The notes beneath the pieces are model-generated. The model worked only from the letters and a program-made list of their open reading frames with translations, did no database searches and was not told the DNA's origin. Source: Leucaena leucocephala (lineage: Eukaryota > Streptophyta > Magnoliopsida > Fabales > Fabaceae). Taken from it: a DNA stretch of 64,000 bases. A program made the position numbers and the translations under genes. Position 1 is the stretch's first letter. The number at the start of each line of letters is the position of its first letter. The stretch covers positions 7,509,501 to 7,573,500 of the forward strand of contig CM073560.1 of NCBI GenBank assembly GCA_037074615.1, read 5' to 3'. Shown in pieces: positions 22,501 through 33,010 of the stretch.

Positions 22501-24892
22501 CCAGGCCCATGATATCAGTTCAACGGTAAAAGGGCCAGTGTCCAAAAATATGCAAAAAATATGCGAAATGACGAAAATACCCGTGTTATAAAATAAGTAA
22601 AGAATGAGTAAAGGATATTTTGGTCATTTGGCTAAGGTTAGACAGTTAAGAAAGGTGATCTGGATAGTTGACCTGGGTCAGGGAATACTCTGGTAAGATG
22701 TGAAAAGACGATAATGCCCCTAGACTCATTAAAGTAAATAAAGAGAAACCGAGGGCATTTTGGTAATTTGCCAAGGGGTGTTTCTTGGGAATTGAGCCAT
22801 CAGAGTACTTGAGCTTAATCAGAGACCCAAGATGACATTCCAAGAGTCCAAAAAGGTAGCCCAAGGAATATGTGGTTAAAGTGGCATTAAAATAATTTTT
22901 TTTGACTTTTCAATAAAGTAGAGTTACCCGGTTGAAGTGGTAACCGGGGAATTGATCAGATAAAGCTTTAGACTTATCCGAAATCCATGAGGTGGAGTGA
23001 AAGGTACCCATCAAGATGCCACATGGCACTAATCTAGAGGAAGAAGAAAAAGATAAGGACACGTGGCACGATCTCAGCCGTATATTCCTGGATAAGACTC
23101 TGGAATTCTCTGAAAGCGTTGAGTCAGCTGGTGAGGTGTCCCAAGGGCCCCACCATTGTGCCACCTAAGCATGTGAGGTGTCCCTTGATGATGTCACTTT
23201 TGATGAGTCATTATGGAGGATGATGTCATCACAATGATGCAGGCGAAGCTTCTTGAGGAAGCTAAGCAATCTGAGCCGTGCATCGTGATTCGATTTGGAC
23301 CATCCATTCCACCTCCCTCCACCTATAAATACCCCTCACCCCCTCACTTCATTCCACACCCACGGCAAGCAAGAAAGAAAGGAGAGAAAAGAAGAGAAAG
23401 AAAGAGAAAGAGAGAAAGAAAGAAAGGAAGGAGAGAAAAGAAGAGAAAGAAAGAGAAAGAGAGAAAGAAAGGAAGGAAGAGAAAGAAGGAGTTCTGGCTG
23501 AACTAGGAGCAATCCAAGGAGCTTAGGGACTCGGCAAGCTTAGGAATAAGGTAAGTAAGTTCTTCTAGTCCCTGGTTTAATAAATTAGAGGATTTTTCTT
23601 ATAAATTAGATAGTTAGAATAGAGAAATATCTCTCTATATAAGGTTAGCCGTGGATAGAAAGAAAGTTAGGGGATTGTTAGAATAGGGGTATTGCCTCAG
23701 GATAAGCCTGAATTAAGTAAAGTTATACTAGATAAGATCATAATAAAATATTATTATGCTATGTATAGGCTCTGACATCTATAAAGAAGGGATCTCAAAG
23801 CAAAGGCTAAAGACTAAAGGAAAGGTTGCACGCCAGGTAGTGAACTTACCTACTTGTATGCTTATGTTGCTTGAATATTTTATGTGATATTTACTTACTT
23901 TGATGATGTGAAGTATGTATGATTAAATGATGCTCTATTTCTTTTTATGCTATGGCCATATGTTATAATTAAGGGACATGAAGCATGTAAGTTATCATTA
24001 TGCAAGCATGATCATTAAGTACACACATAGTAACATCAAGCATATAGTTGTATACATTGTATGGTTTTCGTTTGCTACTGAGATTTTCCCCGAAATCTCA
24101 CCCCTTCCATATCAATCCAATTACATCAGGTCTTCTCAAGATGGAGGAGATGAGGATTCATGAAGAGAAGTTAAGAATTATTTAGCATGATTGATATGTG
24201 ATTGATGTATGTTATGCATATGTGTGTAAAGTTAGTTGCTAGAATTTGCCACCATGAATAGTACTCATGGTGAGGTAGTGACCTTTAATTTATAATTAAA
24301 AATAGTAAATGGTTGAATAAATGTATGATATTTTTACAGTAAGTAGTTAACATACAAAGATTCGGATTGATATATAGAACGTATTATTTGAATATCTATA
24401 CATGGAGATATAATTTTTCAAATTTGGGATAAAAATGCTGGATTCAAGGGAAAAATGTTGGATAAACAGTAAACTTGTAGCATTGACTGACGTTGACTTG
24501 GTCAATGAGTGGTCAACGAGTTATTTTTTTCTACAAGATCATTAAGTTAGCTTCATTTATCAATTTGAACCACTTTGTTTTGATTTTTCTAGAATTAGTT
24601 ATAATTTTTTGAAGTCAAGTCACTCGTCTAGAATTTAGACAGTGAATAGTACTCAATAGAGTAAAACTCAAGGTTAAAAAATTTGACTTCAATGACCTTA
24701 AAAGTGGTTCCAGATGCTACCAAATGGTCCCTAAGATATAAGAAAGTAAGGATGTGACACCAATCATTGATGCATACACTGTTTAGTACCGTTTGCTACT
24801 GAGATTTGCCTTGAAATCTCACCCCTATCTTTTCCAAACATAACAGGGTACTATTTTGGAGAAGATGAAACTAGGAAAGTGAGAATGTGACA
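19541..24892 (+). mobile_element. LTR of gypsy family with PPT before and PBS after it (LTR L4)
   Basis: The sequence runs 19541-21749 and 24765-24892, split by solo LTR L5; the restored length is about 2337 bp. It starts TGTAATATCC after a PPT and ends AATGTGACA, followed by TTT and the primer-binding site. It therefore serves as 3' LTR of the left internal region and 5' LTR of the right one. TATA box TATAAATA at 21130-21137, G-box CACGTG at 20868-20873, GATA dyad near 20757-20783, splice-donor-like AAGGTAAGT around 21270, hairpin at 24801-24820. The open frame 21091-21273 is only the purine-rich leader. Confidence 0.88.
21750..24759 (+). mobile_element. Solo LTR nested in L4 (LTR L5)
   Basis: TGTAACATCC to GGATGTGACA, 3010 bp, with duplication CCAAT at 21745-21749 and 24760-24764. 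TATA box at 23324-23331, G-box CACGTG at 23060-23065, long GA-rich leader at about 23366-23495 that contains an internal duplication, splice-donor-like AAGGTAAGT around 23551, hairpin at 24080-24099. It lacks the conserved 120-bp block seen in most other copies. The open frames at 23213-23506 are low-complexity Arg/Lys/Glu runs of the leader and are not genes. Confidence 0.94.
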
Positions 24893-25090
24893 TTTTGGTA
24901 TCAGAGCATAAGATTCTGGCACAGAACATAAGGTTCTGGCTTAGTGATACTCTGGTTTAGTTAGACTGACCCCCTTAAACAAGTTAGAATTTGAACTAAA
25001 AAGGTTCCTTCCTTAGAGTGAGATATCCACTACTTAGAAAAGGATTCAGACAAGAGATAGTGACACCCAGATAAATAGAACTATACTATA
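24893..25090 (+). mobile_element. PBS and 5' stub of a second gypsy internal region
   Basis: The primer-binding site TGGTATCAGAGC (24896-24907) is complementary to the 3' end of plant initiator-Met tRNA. The following bases match 61663-61960 (for example CTCTGGTTTAGTTAGACTGA and GACACCCAGATAAAT). Homology stops near 25090, where minus-strand LTR sequence starts. Confidence 0.85.
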
Positions 25091-25122
25091 TTTTAATTCC
25101 AATGCTTTCAATACTTGTTTCT

Positions 25123-27318
25123 TGTAACATCCCAATTTTCAGGCCTAGAGATGCAGAGATAGCCTAAGATTGAGAGGCTACTAGACCCCCTTTGAGCAGA
25201 AATCCCGGAGACACGCAGAGAGTTTTAGGGACTAAGCTGCAAATAAGCAAAAGTACGGGGACTTATGTGTAAACAGTGAAAGTCCCAAGGGGTAGAATGG
25301 CCATTTGGGATGATGTAAAGGTCAAAGGATGTGGAGTTGAGAGCTGACCATTTAGGTCGCGACAAGAGAGCGGTATGGTCGCGACTAATGGTTACAGGAA
25401 GAGTTATAAGCGACGAGAAAGCAGTGTGGTCGCGACTAGGAAGTAGTTGCGTCGCGACTAATAATGGCAGAAAGGTTTAGACGCGACTGAATGATGTGTG
25501 TGTCGCGACTAATAGGTAAAATGGGCTGGTTGCGACTAGAAAATGTTATGGTCGCGACTAGATTGTGTTGTGGTCGCGATGAAAGAATGTTGTGGTCGCC
25601 ACTAGAGAAAGTTGTGGTCGCGACTAATGTACACATAAGTGTTATGTCGCGATGAGATGATGATCAGGTCGCAACTAGTGACTAAAGTGATGCTAGGCGT
25701 ATGGGCCATGAGTTGAGAGGGTCCAAAGGAGATAGTTACCCGGTTAGAGATAGACCGGAGACAGGAGGTCATATAAAGGAGAGGTTATCTGGAAACCATG
25801 AGGTGGACTAATAAGGTATCCTCATGGGACCCACAAGATGCCACATGGCATTAAAGTAATGGTTCAGTAGAGTAAAGTTACTCGGTTGGCACGAAAATCG
25901 AGGAAGTGATCAGATAAGTCTGGGACTTATCTGGATAGCATTGGGAAGCGTGCAAGGTCTCTTCGAGTCGCCACATGGCGTTAGTCTGGAGAAAGCAGAT
26001 AAAGCTAAGGGCACACATTACGAGGCAAGAGATTGGACCGGTGAGTCAGCATGCTGAGTCAGCTGCTGAGGTGTCCAAGAATTTCAGCATGTGGAAAATA
26101 TGGCGCTGAGGTATCCCGGTGAGGTGTCCCGATGATGTCATGCATGATGCAGTAAAAGGAAATAAAGGAAAATAGGAAAATCCAGGAAAAACCAGGACCA
26201 CAGGATCAAAGTTCATAGAAACTGCAGAATTGCCATTGAAGGCAATTATAAATACCCCCCTCCATTCCATTTCCATTCACGCATGGGCAAGGGAGAAGGG
26301 AGAGAAAGAAGAGAGAGAAGGAGAAAAGGAAGTAAGGAAGTTCTGGCGGAGCTGGAAGCAGAATAGAGATAGTAAGGTTCTGCTAAGCTAGCCAGGTAGT
26401 AACTAGTCCTAGCTTTTATGTAATGGCTTTGTGATTTGATGTGCTATTGTTTGGTTGGATTGTTGTCTTATATGTTATGACTGAAGCTCTGCTGTAATGC
26501 TATGATCATATGTTATTAAGCATGGAAGCACGCAGCATACTTATCTGTACACAATCACAAGCAAGCACTGTCACTCTGCATTACATATATTGTTATGATT
26601 GTTGCTACTGAGATTCCCCCGAATCTCATCCCCATCCATAACCCATTACAGGGAGGTTATGCCGAAGTGGATTTTGAGAATGCTAAGAGACGCTGTTATG
26701 CTGCCGAAGTAAAGACTGAACATCAGTATATGATAAGTACTGTGTACGTAGTGCTGTCTAAGGAGGCTAGAAGTGAGTGGACCTAGCCGGTTCATCTAGT
26801 CTTTCCTGGGTACTACGTAGAATGGTAGTTCTTATGAGGGAATTACCGAATCAGTACGGTTCAGTTCTTTGTACAGATGAAGCGTAGCGGTTATGCTGCC
26901 GGAGTTTAGGCAGAAAGAGATGTATTAAAGATAGAAAGATTATGTATATGTCTTGTTGTGTATGCCTTGTTGTATGACATGATGTTATTCAATGATAAAT
27001 ATTGTTTGGCATATGCAATTTATGTATGTTAAATTAAGGGGAAATTCGCAGGTCCTGAGGCAGCAGTGTTCTGACCTCAGTTTGACCTAGTAAACGGAGG
27101 AGTCTGGCCACGAGATTTAGTGAGCCGGTAGTACACATCTGGGGCATTCCGTGGAAAGGTATTAAGCCTCATTTGGATGTGTAGAAGGTGAGAAACCAGT
27201 TCTCAAAGTACAAGTTCAGAGTAAGGAACTTAGGAGTAAAAGTTCAATCTCTGGACTTAAGTACAGCTAATATTGCTTCCGCAAGTGTACTCTGAGGAGT
27301 ATAAAGGAGGATGTTTCA
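25123..27318 (+). mobile_element. Solo LTR with GTCGCGAC array (LTR L7)
   Basis: TGTAACATCC to GGATGTTTCA, 2196 bp, duplication TTTCT at 25118-25122 and 27319-27323. In the U3 part lies an array of 14 GTCGCGAC-type palindromes (25356-25675). Then come the GATA dyad near 25915-25941, repeats of GAGGTGTCC, TATA box 26247-26254, GA-rich leader, hairpin 26610-26627 and the conserved block at about 26736-26870. Confidence 0.95.
25356..25675 (+). repeat. Phased GTCGCGAC palindrome array in gypsy LTR
   Basis: Motif starts: 25356, 25378, 25407, 25429, 25451, 25480, 25502, 25529, 25551, 25573, 25595, 25617, 25646 and 25668. Spacings: 22, 29, 22, 22, 29, 22, 27, 22, 22, 22, 22, 29 and 22. Seven copies are perfect GTCGCGAC; the other seven differ at one to three bases (GTCGCGAT, GTTGCGAC, GTCGCAAC and similar). 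Most units continue with TA. Confidence 0.92.
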
Positions 27319-29265
27319 TTTCTCTACTTTTATCCCACATAAATTTTCATTTTAAAACCATTGGAAGCATCAAAATCATGAAATTCCAATCACTGTTAAT
27401 GTGCATGAACAGTAATAGAGAAGACTTCAAAAATTCAACTTTCAATTCCAATGTTTCCAAGGTTCCAAACCTATCCAATCGAACACAAAATCATCTTTTA
27501 AATTTAATAGAAGCATTAGATCATTGAAATTCTATCTCCCTCTATACAAAACAGTGTTGGTCGAAAGGTCTCAACCATGATAAAGTTAAGAATATCAACT
27601 TGATTCAATAACCAATCATCTAAACTAACTTATCTAAACATTAATCACCTAGTTCTAACTTTAAATTCTTCTTTCTCCTTTCATCTAGTGTTTTGGACAG
27701 CATATATACCCTTGAAAAATCTCTTTTTTCTTCCATAAAAACCCTAAGTTCAAGCCCCTAAATTAAAAGAAAATAAGCTAGGATAGATTACTTATCTTAA
27801 ACCCTAGCTAGCTTGAACTTTAGTGCCTTGAATCTTTCTTGTCTTTACTTGGCTTTTCACTTGAGCAGCACCTCCCTAAGGTCTCCCAAACTTGGCATAA
27901 AGTGAAGGAAAGGGAGGGATATTTATAGACTTGAAGGCATGAAAATGAATGGCCAAGATCACTTTGTGCACTATTTAATCTAATGGTCCATATTCACTCT
28001 TGGAACTTGGCTTACTCGACAAGATTTGATGACATCATCCATGCCATCATTAAGGGATACCTAATACACCATGTGGTGAAATTCCAAGGGAAAGAAGAGT
28101 TTAGAAAAATTTCATTTCAATCCGGTACCGGCTAAGTCCAATTTTCTAAAAATCACACTGTTTCCTAAATCAAATTTTTTTGAGATTTCATAATATGTTT
28201 TCTGATCTGAAATCTAGTATCCAGATTTTTCCTACCATTGACATTCTTGGATTGGGTCTGAACTGATCCCTTAGCAAATTACCAAAATGCCCTTAGTTAT
28301 TCTTGATTTACTTTAATAACACTAGGGATAATATCATTTTTTAAATATTACCAGAGTATTCCCTGACCCTGGTCAACTATTCAGATAACCCTCCTTGACC
28401 ATCTTACCTTGGTCAACTGACCAAATTGGCCTCCATTTATCTCTTGCTCATTGGTATATCACAATGGTATTTTGGTAATTTTATATTTTTCTGGGTCTTT
28501 ATTAGCACTGGCCCATATACCTATCTAAAAGTATCATTGGGCCTATGAGGCACCATTTTGGGCCTTTTACTTGGTCCCTTGCCTTTATGGGCTTAACTCT
28601 CAAGAAATTCCCTCGAAAAGTATTTATCGGGTATTTTATTCCACTATAAATTCTATTATATATTCTACATAACTCCTTTTTTAGTTCTATTAGTTTTATA
28701 AATTCTTATATTACTTATAAGAATTTACTTTAAAATTTCATCTAATTCTTAGGTCTAGAAGTTACTGTATTAATTTTCCAAATTTTAAAAATTCATATCA
28801 ATTTATCGGGACCTTAAATCAATATTTCGTGTTCCGTTAAACTGATCAGAATAATTTTCTCTATTTATTAGTAAAATTTGGGACTGAAATATTTCTGGAC
28901 AGTTTTGGGCCTTTTCTAAATCACTTTTCTCATATTTATCATTTTTGCCTCTAAACTTTTAAAAATTATACTTTGGGCCCTCAACTTTTCATAATTACAC
29001 TTAATGGCTAATAACTTGTGTCTACTTCCATTTTGCACCATGGAACTTTAGACTTTTTAGTTTAGTCCATCTCTTTCTTCAACATGACCATTATGCCCCA
29101 GGGACTTTCTCTATTTACAATTTAGTCATTGAACTTTCATTATTTGTAGTTTACTCTTTGAACATCATTTGTATATTTTTGGGACTTCTGCTAAAAAAGG
29201 GTCTGGTAGCCTACCTATTTCAGGCTATATACTCGGTTTCTAGGCCTAAAAATTGGGATATGACA

Positions 29266-29888
29266 ATTTAAAATTAAATGTCAATTTTGATAAATTACTG
29301 AAGGAATGTATTTGAAACAATTTAAAACTTATCGTGCAATTCTTTGATAATCAACTTTATTGAAAAAAACTTCGATAAATCTTCAATAAATTGCAGAGAT
29401 AGTTCTTGATTTATCGAATAGTTCTTTGATAAATATCATTATCGATAAACTCTTTGAAAAAAAATATTATTTTAAAATATATGCTTTCAGACTTATCGAT
29501 ATATTTCACAATAAATCATTTATCGAAGTATTCTTCGATAGTTGGATTCTTTGAATGGCTTATCTATAAATATTGAAGAACATTCTTTTCAAATAGACTT
29601 CCAAACAATCTTTGATCTTTTCAAATCATATAATGTATGTGAAAATCATAACTCTTAAGATCATTAAATCAATTTAGGTCAAGATAATTGTTTAGCTCAT
29701 CAAGGTAAATCACGAGATCAGATTATATCATAATAAGTTATCAGCATATAACTTTCATCAATTAAGACCAGGCTATAGAATTCAATCAAATCTAAGTAAT
29801 TCATAAGCTCACAAATATATTCATAGACTATTAATCAAATATTCAATTTAGTTCAAGAGAGAACTTACCAAAGATCTCTTAGGTAAAT
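29266..29888. other. AT-rich unassigned segment with TTATCGA-type motifs
   Basis: About 620 bp between the outer ends of two opposed LTRs (L6 and L8). Short motifs resembling TTATCGA, ATCGATAAA and TTCGATAA recur about ten times between 29328 and 29560. A TATA-like CTATAAATA follows near 29562. No open frame or known domain was found. It could be a piece of an unrelated LTR or the original host DNA; its family was not recognised. Confidence 0.5.
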
Positions 29889-31580
29889 TGTAATATCCCA
29901 ATTTTCAGGCCTAGAGACTCAGAAAATAGCCTAAAATAGATAGGCTACCAGACCCCTTTGAGCAAAAGTCCCAAAAATATAAAGAGGATTTTCAGGGACT
30001 AAACTATAAATAAGTGAAAGTATAGGGACTTATATATAAATAGTAAAAGTCCCTAGGGGCATAATGGTCATTTTAAAAAAGAAAGAGAATAAAGTGAAAG
30101 TCTAAAAGTTTGCTGGTGTAAAAATGAAGGTATATACAAGTTATAGGCCATTAGTGTAATTATGAAAAGTTGAGGGACTAAAGTATAATTTTTAAAAGTT
30201 CAGGGGCAAAATAGTAATTGTGGAAAGTTGAGCCATAAAAGGCCAAAAATTGCCTAGAAGTATTATGGTCCCAAATTTTACCATAAAATAGAGAAATTTA
30301 TTCTAATCAGTTTAACGCAACACGAAGTTTTGATTTGAGGTCCCAAATATTGATATTAATTTTAGAAGTCTAGTAATTATTGTAATATATTTCAGACCTC
30401 ATAATTAGATGAAATTTTGTGATAAATTCTTATAATTAATATAAGAGTTTATGAAATTGACAGAAGTAAAAAAGGAGTTCTGTAGAATTAATTATGGGAT
30501 ATACGGTGGAAAAGGACAGCGATAAAGGGTTTAAAAGAAATGTATGTAATTTTTATCAGGACTTCTGGGTCTCAAAAAATTATGAGACTTTGTAAAAAAT
30601 TCATTTTATATTAGAATGAATTTACAAAAATGTTATAACCACTAAAAGAATTAAATAAAATTTATCTAAAAAATCAGGTTAATTTAATGATATCAGTATA
30701 AAGGAAGTTTCTTGGGAATTAAGCTATCAGACGACTTGAGCTTGATTAGAGACCTAATATGGAATTCCATGAAGTTCAAAAATATGGCCCAAGAGTTATG
30801 TGGGTCCAGTGGAATTAAAATAATATTTTAGTAATTTTTATGAAAGTATAATTACCCGGTTGAAGTTATAACCAGTGAATTGATCAGATAAAGCTTTGGA
30901 CTTATCTGAAAGCCATGAGGTAGTGTGAAAGGTGTTCTCATGGGACCCACCAAGATGTCACATGGTACTGATTTAGGGGAAGAAGAAAATTGAAGAAAAA
31001 GCTAAGGACATATGGCACGATCTCAGCCATTCATTACGAGATAAGATTCTAGAATTCTCTGGAAGTACTGAGTCAGCAGCTGAGGTGTTCCAAGGGCCCC
31101 ACCATAGCACCACCTAGCATGCAAGGTGTCCCCTTAATGATGTCATCATGATGATGCAGGCAAAGCTTGTTCAGGAAGTAGGCAATCTGAGTCGTTCACT
31201 ATGATTAGATTTGGACCATTTATTCCATTTCAATTCACCTATAAATACTCCACCCCTGCATTCCATGCATCCACGACAAGAGTAAGGAAAGAAGAGAAAA
31301 GAAGAGAGAGAAAGAGAAAGAGAGAAAGAGAGAAAGAAAGAGAAAGAAAGGAAAAAATGAGGAGTTCTGACCGAGCTAGGAGCAATCCAAGGAGCTTAGG
31401 GACTTGAAGAGCTTAAGGATTTGACAAGCTTAGGAATAAGATAAATAATTTATTCTAGTCACTTCTCTAATAAATTAGAGGATTGTTCTTATGAATTTAA
31501 TAATTAGAATAGAGAAATGTCTCTCTTTTGATAAGGTTAGCTGTGGATAGAAAGAAAGTTAAGGGATTGTCAGATTAAGG
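29889..31580 (+). mobile_element. LTR of gypsy family, cut by CACTA element (LTR L8)
   Basis: It starts TGTAATATCCCAATTTTCAG at 29889 like L4 and L5, and follows L5 through TATA box 31240-31247 and the GA-rich leader to AGATTAAGG at 31580. There the CACTA terminus begins. The rest of the LTR does not reappear. The splice-donor-like site of relatives is mutated here (AAGATAAAT). Confidence 0.87.
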
Positions 31581-31995
31581 CACTACTACAAAATAGAGTT
31601 TCTAAAGCCCCATTTTTTAAACCGGTTCTTGTGGAAACGATGTAAAAAAATGACTGGTGGCATTTTTGTAAATAAGGGTAAACTATTTACGCCTGATGTA
31701 CACATGACCGGTGTAAAAGAAACAAACAGTGTCATTTTGTAAATAAGGTTAAAATATTTACATCGGATGTACACATGATCGGTGTAAAAGAAATTAGTGG
31801 TGGCATTTATAAGATAAAATATTTACAAAGTATTTACACGTAACTCGTGTAAAATATCTATAACCGGTATTATTATACATTCTATTCAGACTCTTTAGTT
31901 TCTTGACTATGCTTTCCCGCTTCTTTTCTGTACCTTCTTCAGACCGTTCATTTCACTTCTTCGGTTCCCAATGTTTGTAGCCATCATTATGATAG

Positions 31996-32454
31996 ATGGC
32001 CAATTGCTTTCTTCGATGTTCTTTTCTGAAACCGCACGTTCTTATTCCTCAACCATATGTATACCAATCTTATGATCAGTACTTTTCGTCTCATCACTAC
32101 TTGATCTCTATTTTCTTTTCTTTTTTCTATCTGAAACCTCCAATGGATTCTTCCTCACGTACACCTCCTTCTCCGCCGCACAAAAGAAATAGAGACGAAT
32201 TTGAAGACAAACATCCTGTCCCTCACCCTGTAGTTTCTCCTCCTCCTCCCTTGGTTGTCACTCTGATAGAGCGCCTTGAGGAACTCATCATGCACTTTAA
32301 TGGCCTGGAGGACTCCGTGGAAGAGCTGACTGAGAAAGTTAACAGACTAAAAGACAGTTTTAGAGCTTTTCGCTCAGAAGTTCACTTCCATCAACAGAAT
32401 GATAGCTTTTATAATCCTGTTGATCCTATGCACTCTAATTTTGATGAGGAGTGA
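31996..32454 (+). CDS. Small coiled-coil protein inside CACTA element, hypothetical
   Basis: An open frame of 152 codons, more likely translated from the internal ATG at 32143 (MDSSSRTPPSPPHKRNRDEF), which gives about 103 residues. The N-terminal part is Pro/Ser-rich with a basic KRNRDEFEDK stretch. The central part (LIERLEELIMHF to VNRLKDSFRAF) has leucine/valine spacing and charge typical of a coiled coil. The C-terminus is acidic (SNFDEE). No enzyme motif is seen. The upstream 146 bp encode a hydrophobic, aromatic-rich stretch that looks like translated leader. It lies between the CACTA left end and the transposase, on the same strand, where En/Spm relatives can carry an accessory gene; it could equally be a captured host fragment. 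It has no stop although the neighbouring transposase has five. Not recognised as a named family. Confidence 0.45.
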   Translation: MANCFLRCSFLKPHVLIPQPYVYQSYDQYFSSHHYLISIFFSFFYLKPPMDSSSRTPPSPPHKRNRDEFEDKHPVPHPVVSPPPPLVVTLIERLEELIMHFNGLEDSVEELTEKVNRLKDSFRAFRSEVHFHQQNDSFYNPVDPMHSNFDEE

Positions 32455-32605
32455 TAGTATGCAACCTGCTTTAGTAATGACAAAAAGAGAGAATATATTA
32501 TATATTCTGATAGATATTTTTTGGAAATTTCAAACTTTTGATGTAAAGTTATTAGTAAAGTTGAATGAATGAAGTTTCTTGTTCTGAAGATTAATATTTC
32601 ATCCG

Positions 32606-33010
32606 GTGTAGATTAATATTTTACACTGGTTGTAAAAGTGATAGGTGTAGAATATAATGTCCAGTTTAGAAAAAGTTATTTCTACACCGGTTTTCCATTT
32701 TAACCGGTGTAGATTTATACTTTAATTTAATGGAAACACCCTTTGCGCCTCCCATCTCTCATTTTTCACTGGTTCTCGCATTTTAGTCTCTCGATCCTTC
32801 ACAGCCGGACAGTGTAGATTAATATTTTACACCGGTTGTAAAAGTGACAGGTGTAGAATATAATGTTTGGTTTAGAAAAAGTTATTTCTACGCCTGTGTT
32901 CCATTTTAACTGTTGTAGATTTACACTTTAATTTAATGGAAACCCCCTTCGCTCCTCCTATCTCTCATTTTTTACTGGTTCTCGCATTTAAGTCTTCTCA
33001 GCCCTTCATA
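32606..33010 (+). repeat. ~206-bp tandem duplication inside CACTA element
   Basis: Two copies, 32606-32811 and 32812 to about 33010, align over their length with scattered changes. Both contain GTGTAGATTAATATTTTACA near the start and ACTGGTTCTCGCATTT near the end. Each carries several ACCGGTGTAGA-type motifs, so subterminal-type motifs have been multiplied in the middle of the element, just upstream of the transposase. Confidence 0.85.

Larger units (their letters stand above)
25091..29265 (-). mobile_element. LTR of gypsy family, 3' end missing (LTR L6)
   Basis: Two pieces, 25091-25122 and 27324-29265, are joined once L7 and one TTTCT copy are removed; the joint restores the LTR stretch beginning ATTCCAATGCTT found in L2 and L3. 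The sense 5' end TGTCATATCC is at 29265. The sense 3' part (hairpin, conserved block, terminus) is missing at the junction near 25090. TATA box reverse at 27920-27927. There is no coding content. Confidence 0.82.

Noticed and set aside
23213..23506. Arg/Lys/Glu-rich ORFs over the GA tract (also 21091-21273, 31201-31407)
   Set aside because: Pure low-complexity translation of the purine-rich LTR leader, present wherever that leader is.
25356..25675. CRISPR-like array because of regular short repeats
   Set aside because: Repeat is only 8 bp, spacers are partly similar, the setting is a eukaryotic LTR, and no cas genes exist here.
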